Below are positions 17,428-24,419 of a DNA stretch of 38,706 nucleotides, piece after piece (position 1 is the stretch's first letter; the number at the start of each line of letters is the position of its first letter). Below the pieces are notes generated by a model. It was not told the DNA's origin. It did no database searches and saw nothing but the letters and a program-made list of their open reading frames with translations. The translations under genes were made by a program, and so were the position numbers. The DNA lies in the NCBI GenBank assembly GCA_031277215.1, contig JAITMR010000007.1:1-38706 (forward strand). Reading direction: 5' to 3'. The stretch is from Burkholderiales bacterium. GTDB taxonomy: Bacteria; Pseudomonadota; Gammaproteobacteria; Burkholderiales; Casimicrobiaceae.

Positions 17428-17628
17428 GGCTAGTTCTCCTTTTCCTTTCCATGGGTGAGTTCCATAGGGATTTTTTTATTGTATCCCGTTCTCCCCTTCC
17501 GAGGGAGGTTTCTAAGTGTTGCGTTACCTATTTTTGCATACTGTGGCATTTATGGTCAGGATCAGTAGTGTCCGGTTAAAGCGAGCCTCATGACAACAAA
17601 AGTCGCTTTGAAAATGGTTACGGAGCAA

Positions 17629-17730
17629 TTATAGCCGGTGTCGAGTGATCAAACGTTCGACGCCATCCCGCTCCATCAGCATGATGTTCGACAACAGCGG
17701 ACGCAATGGGCTCTCACCTCCACGTACGTA
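17629..17730 (-). pseudogene. possible remnant of a group II intron reverse transcriptase
   Basis: The minus strand encodes GGESPLRPLLSNIMLMERD followed by VERLITRH and then stops. This resembles the GG-x-LSPLLSNIMLDE-LD-x-ELERRGH segment of LtrA-type intron reverse transcriptases, which lies just before the YADD box. No YADD, no maturase domain and no intron RNA ends are visible. If real, it is a fragment of about 30 codons left from a deleted element. The match is by eye and short, so chance remains possible. Confidence 0.35.
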
Positions 17731-17745
17731 CGCCCTGCCGGGCGC

Positions 17746-17780
17746 ATCAAAAAAACGGGGGCTCGAAAAAGCCCCCGTTC
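17746..17780 (-). terminator. Rho-independent terminator of the 511-residue protein gene
   Basis: On the minus strand ACGGGGGCT (17770-17778) and AGCCCCCGT (17755-17763) form a perfect nine-base-pair stem around a six-base loop, followed at once by TTTTTTT. It starts about 25 bases after the stop codon at 17804. This is the clearest intrinsic terminator in the window. Confidence 0.88.
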
Positions 17781-17803
17781 TCATCAAACAAGAAAAATAA
17801 CTA

Positions 17804-19339
17804 TTAGTTGATGCTCTTCGAGAAACGATGCGCAATACGACCAGCATAGCTCGACCAGGTTTTCCCGCTCGGGCCGACAACTTCGCCGTTATTGAACAAC
17901 TGAACACCAAAGCCAACCATCGGCAAGCCGTCAAAGGTGACCGTCTGCCACGTCGTTGCCCCAGGGGTCGGAGCTCTCAAATCGACGTACTGGGTCGTTC
18001 CACTGGTGGCGGGAGAAACGGTGGTACCAACCAGTTGATGGTAGGCGCCTGAAGCAGGCGCAGGGAAGGAGAACCTCGCCCAGCCATTGTCATAGTTAGT
18101 CGCCAAGGTTTTCCGGTTCGTCGAGAACAGCAGCGATGTTGTGCTTGCCGTTCTACCGAAGGTGACCACGTTGGCTTCCCAGCACAACGAATTGGTCATT
18201 CCCGGCGTCGGCGGCGAGAATTGCGCACCCGTCGTCGGGGTTCTCTCTTCGCGATCATAATAGTTGATCGTGAGATTGTCACACGCGCCACCAGCACGGA
18301 AATCTCTTTGGAAGAGATACTGCACATCGCGGCCAATCGGTGGATTCGCTACATAATAGAAGGCTTTCGTCGGGAAGGTGACGACCCAGTCGGTCTTCGC
18401 ACCGACGGAATCATCCAACACGTACTCGTTATACACCGATTCGTTCATCAAGACCGCCGAAACCGCATCCACCGGCTCAACCCAACCCGATGTAATGTAT
18501 ACATCCGATCCATTCACGACAGTCGATGTTTTCGGCCAAACATCACCGAAATTAGGCAGAATATCCCCGGAATTGTAGAAGAGATGAGACCCAGGCGCAA
18601 CAATCACACCATCCGGGACAAAGAACGCATCCAGCGCCGTTGCTTCGTACGCGATGTCACGCGCTTCGTTGACGTTGATCAGCGTCATGCTGCCGAACAG
18701 CCCGCCTAGCCCCGTCGTCAGCGCATAATCATTGCTTTGCTCGTCAGCCCATTCTGGCTGCCAGCCGCCATAGCCACCGTCTTGAGCATAATCGCAGTTC
18801 GGCGGCACACCGTTCACGTGGGTAATCGCCGTCGCCAGCTTCGAGGGCACGATGACGTCCGCCATCTCGATGATTTCGAGATAGCCTTCACGTGTCCGAT
18901 CAAGCGTCTCGTCTTCCCCGTCAGCATTGTTTCCGCTGAAAAGGGTGTTCTTAAACTCTTCGCCATCCTCAGGAATCGGAGGCGCCGTACATGATCTGTC
19001 ATTCGACTTCAGCAGGGCACCCTCCTCCGATGGCACGAGGTAGCCGGTCCAAACGTCGTATTTCGACAGGAACAGGTTAAAGTCCAAAACTTCCTGAGAC
19101 GCCTTGCCTTCAAGGAAACGAACCTTGACAATCTTGGGCACACCCGTCGAGTTGACAACCGAGATCAGCGAGTCATACGCATTGCCGTCCGCATTGGCGC
19201 GAACCGTGTAATACGGATAAATCAACACCTGCCCCAGTCCATCCGGATTGAGGTTCACGGCTTGCGCCGATCCAACCATGCCCATCACGCCCAGACCCGC
19301 CAGAGCAGAGAAGAGCGCTTTTTTCTTAAATGTATTCAT
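17804..19339 (-). CDS. secreted protein of unknown function (betaproteobacterial VNLNPDGLGQVLIYPYYT type)
   Basis: This is 511 residues with AGGAG nine bases before the ATG. A classical signal peptide (KKKALFSALAGLGVMGMVGSAQA) is cut before VNLNPDGLG. I recall the mature N-terminus, GQVLIYPYYTVR followed by LISVVNSTGVPKIVKVRFLEGK and VLDFNLFLSKYDVWTGYLVP, from secreted hypothetical proteins of several betaproteobacteria; no function is known to me. The protein is beta-rich with an acidic middle, few cysteines, and no transmembrane beta-barrel signature or sorting tail. The gene stands alone between its own sigma70 promoter and a strong terminator, with a perfect 16-bp palindrome in its leader. 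It is therefore probably a regulated, well-expressed envelope or extracellular protein. Confidence 0.85.
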   Translation of the reverse strand: MNTFKKKALFSALAGLGVMGMVGSAQAVNLNPDGLGQVLIYPYYTVRANADGNAYDSLISVVNSTGVPKIVKVRFLEGKASQEVLDFNLFLSKYDVWTGYLVPSEEGALLKSNDRSCTAPPIPEDGEEFKNTLFSGNNADGEDETLDRTREGYLEIIEMADVIVPSKLATAITHVNGVPPNCDYAQDGGYGGWQPEWADEQSNDYALTTGLGGLFGSMTLINVNEARDIAYEATALDAFFVPDGVIVAPGSHLFYNSGDILPNFGDVWPKTSTVVNGSDVYITSGWVEPVDAVSAVLMNESVYNEYVLDDSVGAKTDWVVTFPTKAFYYVANPPIGRDVQYLFQRDFRAGGACDNLTINYYDREERTPTTGAQFSPPTPGMTNSLCWEANVVTFGRTASTTSLLFSTNRKTLATNYDNGWARFSFPAPASGAYHQLVGTTVSPATSGTTQYVDLRAPTPGATTWQTVTFDGLPMVGFGVQLFNNGEVVGPSGKTWSSYAGRIAHRFSKSIN

Positions 19340-19366
19340 AGAGTAAAACTCCTATAAGTTGCTATC

Positions 19367-19382
19367 TAAAGTGATCACTTTA
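19367..19382. promoter_or_regulatory. 16-bp perfect palindrome, candidate operator
   Basis: TAAAGTGATCACTTTA is a perfect inverted repeat lying about 11-26 nt downstream of the predicted start of the 511-residue protein's transcript and about 28 nt before the ATG. A position just past the start site is typical of repressor operators. The binding protein is unknown; the sequence does not match an operator I can name with confidence. Confidence 0.5.
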
Positions 19383-19399
19383 AGCCCAACAGCACGGCC

Positions 19400-19428
19400 A
19401 TTTTATTACATCCTTTACCATCTGACAA
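19400..19428 (-). promoter_or_regulatory. sigma70-type promoter of the 511-residue secreted protein gene
   Basis: On the minus strand a -35 TTGTCA (19423-19428) and a -10 TAAAAT (19400-19405) are separated by exactly 17 nt. The predicted start is near 19393, giving a leader of about 54 nt that contains the palindrome at 19367-19382. Confidence 0.65.
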
Positions 19429-19486
19429 ACCAAACCACTCAAATAAAAACTGACGCCCCCCTCCTGTCTCATTTTCGTAACACCCC

Positions 19487-19975
19487 TTACTCCGGAAGGT
19501 TGATCCAAGCCTCCCCATCCCTGAAAAACCATTTCTCCCCTGTCGGCGAAGAAATGCCCTTAATGCTGGCGTGGTCATACGTCAAAATAAAGCGAACCAT
19601 GCAAACATCCTCTTCGCATTTCACATCTCGTAGCTCCGCCTTTTTGAAGTTTCCTTTGGAGAAACGTGCGGTGAACTGCGCTTCGGATACCAGCGCCCGC
19701 GTTGCGGGAGAAAGATAGGTGTATGCCTTGGCATAGTCTTTGGCGATCATCGCGTCCCAGCGCTCCTGAAAGCGCTTTTTGACGATTTCGGCCTGCTGAT
19801 CCGGCGTCAGCTGTCCTTTGGCCGCAAGCGTGGTAGAGGCCTCAGCGGTCGTGCCGGTGGCGCTGGCTGCCGGATCGGTAGTTGTGACGCATCCTGACAG
19901 CGCCAGCAGCCCCGCCAGCAAAGCGGCGATCATCCATTTCTTCGTCCCTGCTCCCTTAATGTCTGAAAACTTCAT
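19487..19975 (-). CDS. lipoprotein with NTF2-like domain
   Basis: This is 162 residues with AGAGGA just before the ATG. A type II signal peptide (KKWMIAALLAGLLALSGC) places the lipidated cysteine at 29, and the following VTT gives no retention signal. After a Thr/Ala/Ser linker (about 30-55), residues ~58-160 have the helix-then-curved-sheet pattern of small NTF2-like domains: IVKKRFQERWDAMIAKDYAKAYTYLSPATRALVS, then KAELRDVKCEEDVCMVRFILTY, and a closing GEKWFFRDGEAWINLPE. The two cysteines in KCEEDVC could form a disulfide. It has its own promoter and is therefore not simply the tail of the T2SS operon. No partner or ligand can be read from the sequence. Confidence 0.82.
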   Translation of the reverse strand: MKFSDIKGAGTKKWMIAALLAGLLALSGCVTTTDPAASATGTTAEASTTLAAKGQLTPDQQAEIVKKRFQERWDAMIAKDYAKAYTYLSPATRALVSEAQFTARFSKGNFKKAELRDVKCEEDVCMVRFILTYDHASIKGISSPTGEKWFFRDGEAWINLPE

Positions 19976-20008
19976 GTTCCTCTACCCGATTCGTTTAGCG
20001 AAGGTCGA

Positions 20009-20037
20009 AGGATAATCAGCGGCATTTGTTTCGTCAA
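20009..20037 (-). promoter_or_regulatory. sigma70-type promoter of the NTF2-like lipoprotein gene
   Basis: On the minus strand a -35 TTGACG (20032-20037) and a -10 TATCCT (20009-20014) are separated by 17 nt. The start is predicted near 20002, about 27 nt before the ATG. Confidence 0.55.
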
Positions 20038-20072
20038 TAGGAAGCTTATCTGCTTTGGGAGAGAGGGTGAAC

Positions 20073-20230
20073 CTCCGCCCAAAATCGCTGTATGATTGGA
20101 CGGAAAAAGACGCTGGATTCCCGCCAGAAGCACGCGGGAATGACGGTGCATCGTACCTTTTTCAAAGTAGTCGTGGATTCACACAGTGACTGGAGATATG
20201 TAGATACCTTCCCCCGCAAGCGGGGGAAGG
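20073..20230. repeat. interspersed palindromic repeat block between gspD and the lipoprotein gene
   Basis: Three elements sit in a row. First comes a degenerate CCGCCCAAAATCGCTG half copy (20075-20090). Second is an inverted repeat ATTCCCGC (20117-20124) / GCGGGAAT (20134-20141) of the dRS3-like kind known from Neisseria. Third is a unit GGTGCATCGTACCTTTTTCA followed by GTCGTGGATTCACAC (20145-20184), which recurs at 37141-37180. A ten-base-pair hairpin CCTTCCCCCG/CGGGGGAAGG (20207-20230) then ends the block 19 bases from the gspD stop. It has no U tract, so it is a REP-like element rather than a clear terminator, though it may stabilise the 3' end of the operon mRNA. Confidence 0.75.
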
Positions 20231-20248
20231 GGTGAAGGTCGAGGCTGT

Positions 20249-23065
20249 TTACTGATCTTCGCCTTCTTCGCCCGACTCTTCCAGAAGGATCTCGCGTCGC
20301 AGTAAATCGCTCGGCAGCGCTTTACTGTCTTGTAACAGCCCTTCCAGATTGTCCATCCGGTGGCGTAAATCTTGAATGATGGAGCGTCGGTTTTCTTCGT
20401 TTTCAACCACGCGCGGCGTCAAGAAAATAATCAGTTCGGTACGCGAATTGTCCCACGATTGCTCTCCAAACAGCGCCCCAAGCACAGGAACCCTCGACAA
20501 AAATGGAACCCCGCCAGTGCCAGAGGTCCTGTCATCCCGGATCAATCCACCGATCACCATTGTGCTGCCGGAGGGCACCATCAGTTGCGAAGTCATTTGC
20601 CGGTTCACGACTGGCGGCCTGGCTCCTGGAGCCGGGGCGTCGCCGGCAGCGCTGATGGTGATATTCGCTTCCATGCTGACGTTGCCGCCTTCGTTGATGT
20701 GCGGCTTGACCGTAACGTATACGCCCGTCTCAACATATTCCCACGTGATGTTTGAGTTGGGGTAGGTGCTGTTCCCCTGATTATTGGGGTCATTAGGATA
20801 GTAGCCGCCATAGTAGTTGTTATAAGAATTCTGATATGGGGTCTGGTTGGTCACCTCTATGGTGGCCTCTTGGTTGTCCAGCGCCGCAATATGCGGGTTG
20901 GCCACTACTTTGACGTTACTCGCTTTATCCGTTGCCTGAAAGAATGCCATCATCTGCTTGGGATCAACGATCAGGTTGAATGCGCCTTCTGCGCTCAACC
21001 CCGATGGCGGCGTTGCCGAAGGATAGCCCCCATAGGTATCACCGCTGGTAAACCACCATTTGGTGCCGAAGCTCATCGTATCTTTAAGCGTCACCTCCGC
21101 CATCGTCACTTCAATCACGACTTGCCGTTGCGGCACATCGAGTTTTTTCAGTGCCTGCTCAACCAGTGTGTATTCGGACGGTGTCGCTACGATCAGGATC
21201 GCGTTGTTGTCTTCATCGGCAACGACTTGGATGTCTTGGGCAATTCCCATGCCGGCTGCTGCGGACGCGGTACCAGGCCGCACCACTGTTCCCGGACGAG
21301 CCGCCATTGCAGCTTGCTGCTGTCGTGTGGCGGCCGTCGTCGTCTGTTGTTGCCGCGTGGTGGCCGATGAGGTCGTTTGCCGCGCTCCGGTGGGCGTCGT
21401 GGTTCGTGCTGTACCCGCCGCCGTGCTTGCACGGCTGCCCGCCATTGTTACGCCCGTCGTCCCCGGCGCAGTGGTTGCCGGTTGAATTCGGGTGGGGCCG
21501 GTGTTTTTGCCGGTAAACGCTTGTTGCAGTAGCGGCGCCAGTTTGTCTGCGCGCGCGTATCTCAGGTTGTACACGTAAAGCCGCGGCGTTTCCATGTTGC
21601 CGTCTTCATCAAATCTTTCGATCCATTTTTTCACTTCGTCCAACTGATCCGGTTGCGGCGTTACGACCAGCAGCATGTTCATCCGCTCGATCGGGATGAA
21701 TTTCATCGCGCCAAGCATCAAGCCCATGCCTCCCTCGCCACCCATCGCGCTCTGGAGGTCTTGTGTCAACCCTTTCACTTCAACATTCTTCAGTTTGAAA
21801 AGACCGACCGACATTCCCGACATCCAGTCGATATCGAACATTTCGATGGTGTCGAGTAAATGGCGTAACTCCAGTTCGGTGCCGGAAAGAATCATCAGGT
21901 TGCGCATGTCATCGGTGCGCACGGCCTGCGCTTCTTTGGCGAATGGCTCCAGGATTTTCAGCATTTCTTTGGCGCCCACATAACGCAACGGCACGATTTG
22001 CACCGAAAATCCTTTCGGCAACGGGCGCTGCGAGCCGCCCAGTTGCGGCGTAACGCTACCTTTGAAGCCAACGGCGGCGGGAAGAATTTTGTAAATCTCG
22101 TTTTCTCTGGTCATTGTCGCGTTGTTCATGCGCAACAAGGTTTCGAGGGTTGCGTATAACGCTTCACGCGGGATGCCGGAGGAGGTTCGGATCGTCACTT
22201 GTCCGTTGACGGTCGGATCGATGAGGTACGCTTCGCCAAGAATGTCGCCAAGAATGTTACGAATCACTTCGCGCAAATCGACGGCCTCGAAATTCAACAC
22301 GATGTTGCCGCCGCCTCTGACCGATGGCGGGGCTGGCGGCGGGGGAGGAGGAACCGGCGGCGCGGCGAGCGTCGTAGCACTGCTGCTGGCCGGAGGCGTA
22401 GGTGCGGCAGGCGCGGGTTGTGCGCTGCCCTCCGGCGCAGATGTGGCAGCAGCCCGTGCGGCGCGGCGATCTCTTCTGCTTGTTGTTGTCGGCGACCGTG
22501 TGGCCGAAGTGGGCGGCGTAACGCTGCTATCGCTTTTGGCTGCCGATGGTGTTGTCGGCGTGGCTGTTGGCGCTGTTGGCGGCGGCGTTGGTGTTGCTGG
22601 CGTCGCGGTCGGCGGTGTGGCGGGCGGCGTGACACTTGCCGGAGGCGGTGTTAGTGTGCTTGTGGCGGACAACGACGACGGAGCGCTGCTGCCGCTCTTA
22701 ACCGTCGGCGCTGGCGGCAGGGTCGGCGCTCTCCTGTCTGGCGGCGTCGTTGTAACGGGTGGCACGGGCTCCCAAGGCGTCTGGCCTTTGATCATGACAC
22801 CACTGCCTTTGAAAACTTTGACCCTGTCTTCGTCATCAGCGCCGGTTTTCACGCGATCAACCGTTTCAGCCAACGCCTGCGAGTACGGCACTTTGCTGCT
22901 CTTGATTACTTCTGCCGTGTGGGCATCGACTTCAATCGGTGCGTCCTGGTTGGCGGGCACACAGGAAGACAACATGAAAACCAGTGCCGTCAAAAGACCT
23001 GTGCTTGGAACAAGTCGCTTCAATTGCTCAAAAATCATCCGATTTTCCTTATAAAAACGTTTCAT
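20249..23065 (-). CDS. gspD: type II secretion outer-membrane secretin GspD, with its own lipobox
   Basis: This is 938 residues, longer than the usual ~650-780. The start overlaps the stop of the gene before it (ATGA). The N-terminus ends in FMLSSC with cysteine 35 in a good lipobox. A Pro/Thr/Ser/Ala-rich linker runs over about 103-250. N0 is at 252-330, N1 at 350-415, N2 at 420-490, and N3 at 495-640 with a 520-605 insert rich in Thr/Ala/Gln. The secretin barrel covers about 645-890, with VPFLSRVPVLGALFG and the closing RTELIIFLTPRVV. An acidic C-terminal tail follows. It forms the multimeric outer-membrane gate for folded exoproteins. The lipobox suggests it reaches the outer membrane by the Lol route as a self-piloted 'liposecretin', like HxcQ, rather than through a separate pilotin. 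It is the last gene of the operon. Confidence 0.95.
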   Translation of the reverse strand: MKRFYKENRMIFEQLKRLVPSTGLLTALVFMLSSCVPANQDAPIEVDAHTAEVIKSSKVPYSQALAETVDRVKTGADDEDRVKVFKGSGVMIKGQTPWEPVPPVTTTPPDRRAPTLPPAPTVKSGSSAPSSLSATSTLTPPPASVTPPATPPTATPATPTPPPTAPTATPTTPSAAKSDSSVTPPTSATRSPTTTSRRDRRAARAAATSAPEGSAQPAPAAPTPPASSSATTLAAPPVPPPPPPAPPSVRGGGNIVLNFEAVDLREVIRNILGDILGEAYLIDPTVNGQVTIRTSSGIPREALYATLETLLRMNNATMTRENEIYKILPAAVGFKGSVTPQLGGSQRPLPKGFSVQIVPLRYVGAKEMLKILEPFAKEAQAVRTDDMRNLMILSGTELELRHLLDTIEMFDIDWMSGMSVGLFKLKNVEVKGLTQDLQSAMGGEGGMGLMLGAMKFIPIERMNMLLVVTPQPDQLDEVKKWIERFDEDGNMETPRLYVYNLRYARADKLAPLLQQAFTGKNTGPTRIQPATTAPGTTGVTMAGSRASTAAGTARTTTPTGARQTTSSATTRQQQTTTAATRQQQAAMAARPGTVVRPGTASAAAGMGIAQDIQVVADEDNNAILIVATPSEYTLVEQALKKLDVPQRQVVIEVTMAEVTLKDTMSFGTKWWFTSGDTYGGYPSATPPSGLSAEGAFNLIVDPKQMMAFFQATDKASNVKVVANPHIAALDNQEATIEVTNQTPYQNSYNNYYGGYYPNDPNNQGNSTYPNSNITWEYVETGVYVTVKPHINEGGNVSMEANITISAAGDAPAPGARPPVVNRQMTSQLMVPSGSTMVIGGLIRDDRTSGTGGVPFLSRVPVLGALFGEQSWDNSRTELIIFLTPRVVENEENRRSIIQDLRHRMDNLEGLLQDSKALPSDLLRREILLEESGEEGEDQ

Positions 23066-23820
23066 TGCCCTCTACCTCTCGCCGCTTGGGCACGCTCATT
23101 CGTTATTCTGTTGAGGTCTTCCACGCTCATTTGCCCGGCTGGTTGTGTTTGCACTCCTTCCGGGGATGCTGCCCCCGTTCCGGGAGCGGGAGCTGTTTGT
23201 CTGCGTGCTCTACGCGACGACGGTCTTACAACCGGCTGGCCTGTCTGCGCTTGCTGTCCCTGTTGTACTTGCTGTCCCTGCTGTGCTTGTTGGCCTTGTT
23301 GCTGCTGCTGCGGCGCCGCTGCCGGTGTCATCGCCCCTTTCGGGCCTGCCGCTACTTTCAGCAGCAATTCCTCTTCCTGCCCACCCGCCGTCAGCACAAC
23401 TTTGTCGGTGGTAATCACAGCGACGTTCATTCCTTCGACGACATCGCCAACTCGCACGGTTTTCGGTTTATTGTCTTTGGCGTTTCGCAGAAATGCAATA
23501 CGGGTTTGTCCCTGAAGCGCCGTTCCCGACAAAACGAACAGGCCGCGCTCGATCCTGCTTGGCTCTTTTTCTGCGGCGTCCGTCTGCGGCGCAGGACGGC
23601 GCGTCGGCACGAACAGCGGTCGATCGACGGTTTCTTTGCGCTCTTGCAACGCGCTTATTTTGAATTCCGGCAACAGTGTGATTTCCAGCGGGTTGGCGGC
23701 AACAACGGACGCAGGCGGCTGTTTCCGCAGTTTCCGCCCTCGCTCCGCTTCCCAAACCAATGTTCCCAGAAGCATCAGCGCCAGCAACCCTCCCATGATA
23801 GCCCACGTCCGCAAACTCAT
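23062..23820 (-). CDS. type II secretion GspC/GspN-like inner-membrane clamp protein
   Basis: This is 252 residues with one N-terminal membrane segment (about 6-24). A periplasmic part follows, containing ISALQERKETVDRPLFVPTRRP and then a homology-region-like beta domain at ~90-155 (GLFVLSGTALQGQTRIAFLRN, RVGDVVEGMNVAVITTDKVVL). The domain usually contacts the N0 domain of GspD. No PDZ domain follows; instead there is a Gln-rich six-residue repeat (QGQQAQ/QGQQVQ, about 170-192) and a Pro/Arg/Ala-rich tail. This makes it shorter than GspC of Vibrio or Klebsiella and similar to the short GspC/N forms of other proteobacteria, so I leave the symbol empty. Both ends overlap neighbours by four bases, showing tight coupling with gspM and gspD. 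Confidence 0.85.
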   Translation of the reverse strand: MSLRTWAIMGGLLALMLLGTLVWEAERGRKLRKQPPASVVAANPLEITLLPEFKISALQERKETVDRPLFVPTRRPAPQTDAAEKEPSRIERGLFVLSGTALQGQTRIAFLRNAKDNKPKTVRVGDVVEGMNVAVITTDKVVLTAGGQEEELLLKVAAGPKGAMTPAAAPQQQQQGQQAQQGQQVQQGQQAQTGQPVVRPSSRRARRQTAPAPGTGAASPEGVQTQPAGQMSVEDLNRITNERAQAARGRGQ

Positions 23821-24419
23821 GACGCGCCTCCGTCTCCGTCTTCATTGCTCCGGTAGGCCCAGCCCGACACTTCAATTTGCGCGTTGATCTCCGGCTCCTG
23901 CCCCGGCGCTGGCTTGAAATTGCGGTTGACGTTCATTGGCCGAAGCGTCAAACCGTCAACGATCAAATACGGCGTCTGCGATTCCAGCTCTTGAAGCGCT
24001 TTTTGCAGGTTTGCCGTCGTCGCAAAAAATTGGATGTTCACGCTGATTTTGTAAAAGTCGCCATCTTCTTTGGGCGCAATGTTTTGGCTGGTGGTGACGC
24101 GCCCACCGCTGCGCTCAATTCCTGTCCGCACCAATTCCTGCAACTCAGCGCCTGCCAAGTTGGCGGCGGTGTTTTTGAGAAAGAAACGCCGGACGTTTTT
24201 CTTCTTGACGGCTTCAAGCGTCGCTTCGACTTGCGGCTTTTGCGCGATCATGCGCTGGTAACGCTCTAACAAGTCCCGCTGTTGCGCAATGGCGTTATCG
24301 TAGCGCTGATGAAGCGCCAGCGTCGGCAGCATAACTGCGGCCAGCACACCAACGAGCGCCAGAAAAAACAGTAATGCCGCGAGGCTGCGCGATTGCAGAG
24401 GTGTCATTCTGACGCTCAT
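23817..24419 (-). CDS. gspM: type II secretion inner-membrane protein GspM
   Basis: This is 200 residues: a short cytoplasmic N-terminus, a single membrane segment (about 12-33), a helical stretch (LHQRYDNAIAQQRDLLERYQRMIAQ) and a ferredoxin-like periplasmic domain of the GspM_b type (about 90-190, with GAELQELVRTGIERSGGRV, ISVNIQFFATTANLQKAL and YLIVDGLTLRP). GspM pairs with GspL in the inner-membrane platform. Start and stop overlap gspL and the GspC/N-like gene by four bases each. Confidence 0.9.
   Translation of the reverse strand: MSVRMTPLQSRSLAALLFFLALVGVLAAVMLPTLALHQRYDNAIAQQRDLLERYQRMIAQKPQVEATLEAVKKKNVRRFFLKNTAANLAGAELQELVRTGIERSGGRVTTSQNIAPKEDGDFYKISVNIQFFATTANLQKALQELESQTPYLIVDGLTLRPMNVNRNFKPAPGQEPEINAQIEVSGWAYRSNEDGDGGAS

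Larger units (their letters stand above)
17428..17803. other. 376-bp intergenic region with a decayed RT-like fragment and a terminator
   Basis: No intact gene is visible. The left part (17428-17560) should hold the promoter of the 311-residue protein gene; a TACAAT lies on the minus strand near 17477 but without a good -35. The middle contains AGTGTCCGGTTAAAG (17567-17581), which resembles the ends of some insertion sequences, though I cannot find a partner end. The right part carries a short reverse-transcriptase-like reading frame and a strong terminator, both listed separately. Confidence 0.5.

Noticed and set aside
20207-20230. Strong hairpin after gspD as an intrinsic terminator
   Set aside because: There is no U tract on the minus strand and similar REP-like hairpins occur elsewhere, so it is kept as a repeat only.
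22122-23054. 310-codon open frame antisense to gspD
   Set aside because: It is caused by the GC-rich Pro/Thr/Ser/Ala-coding stretch of gspD; its product is a Gly/Val low-complexity sequence with no motif.
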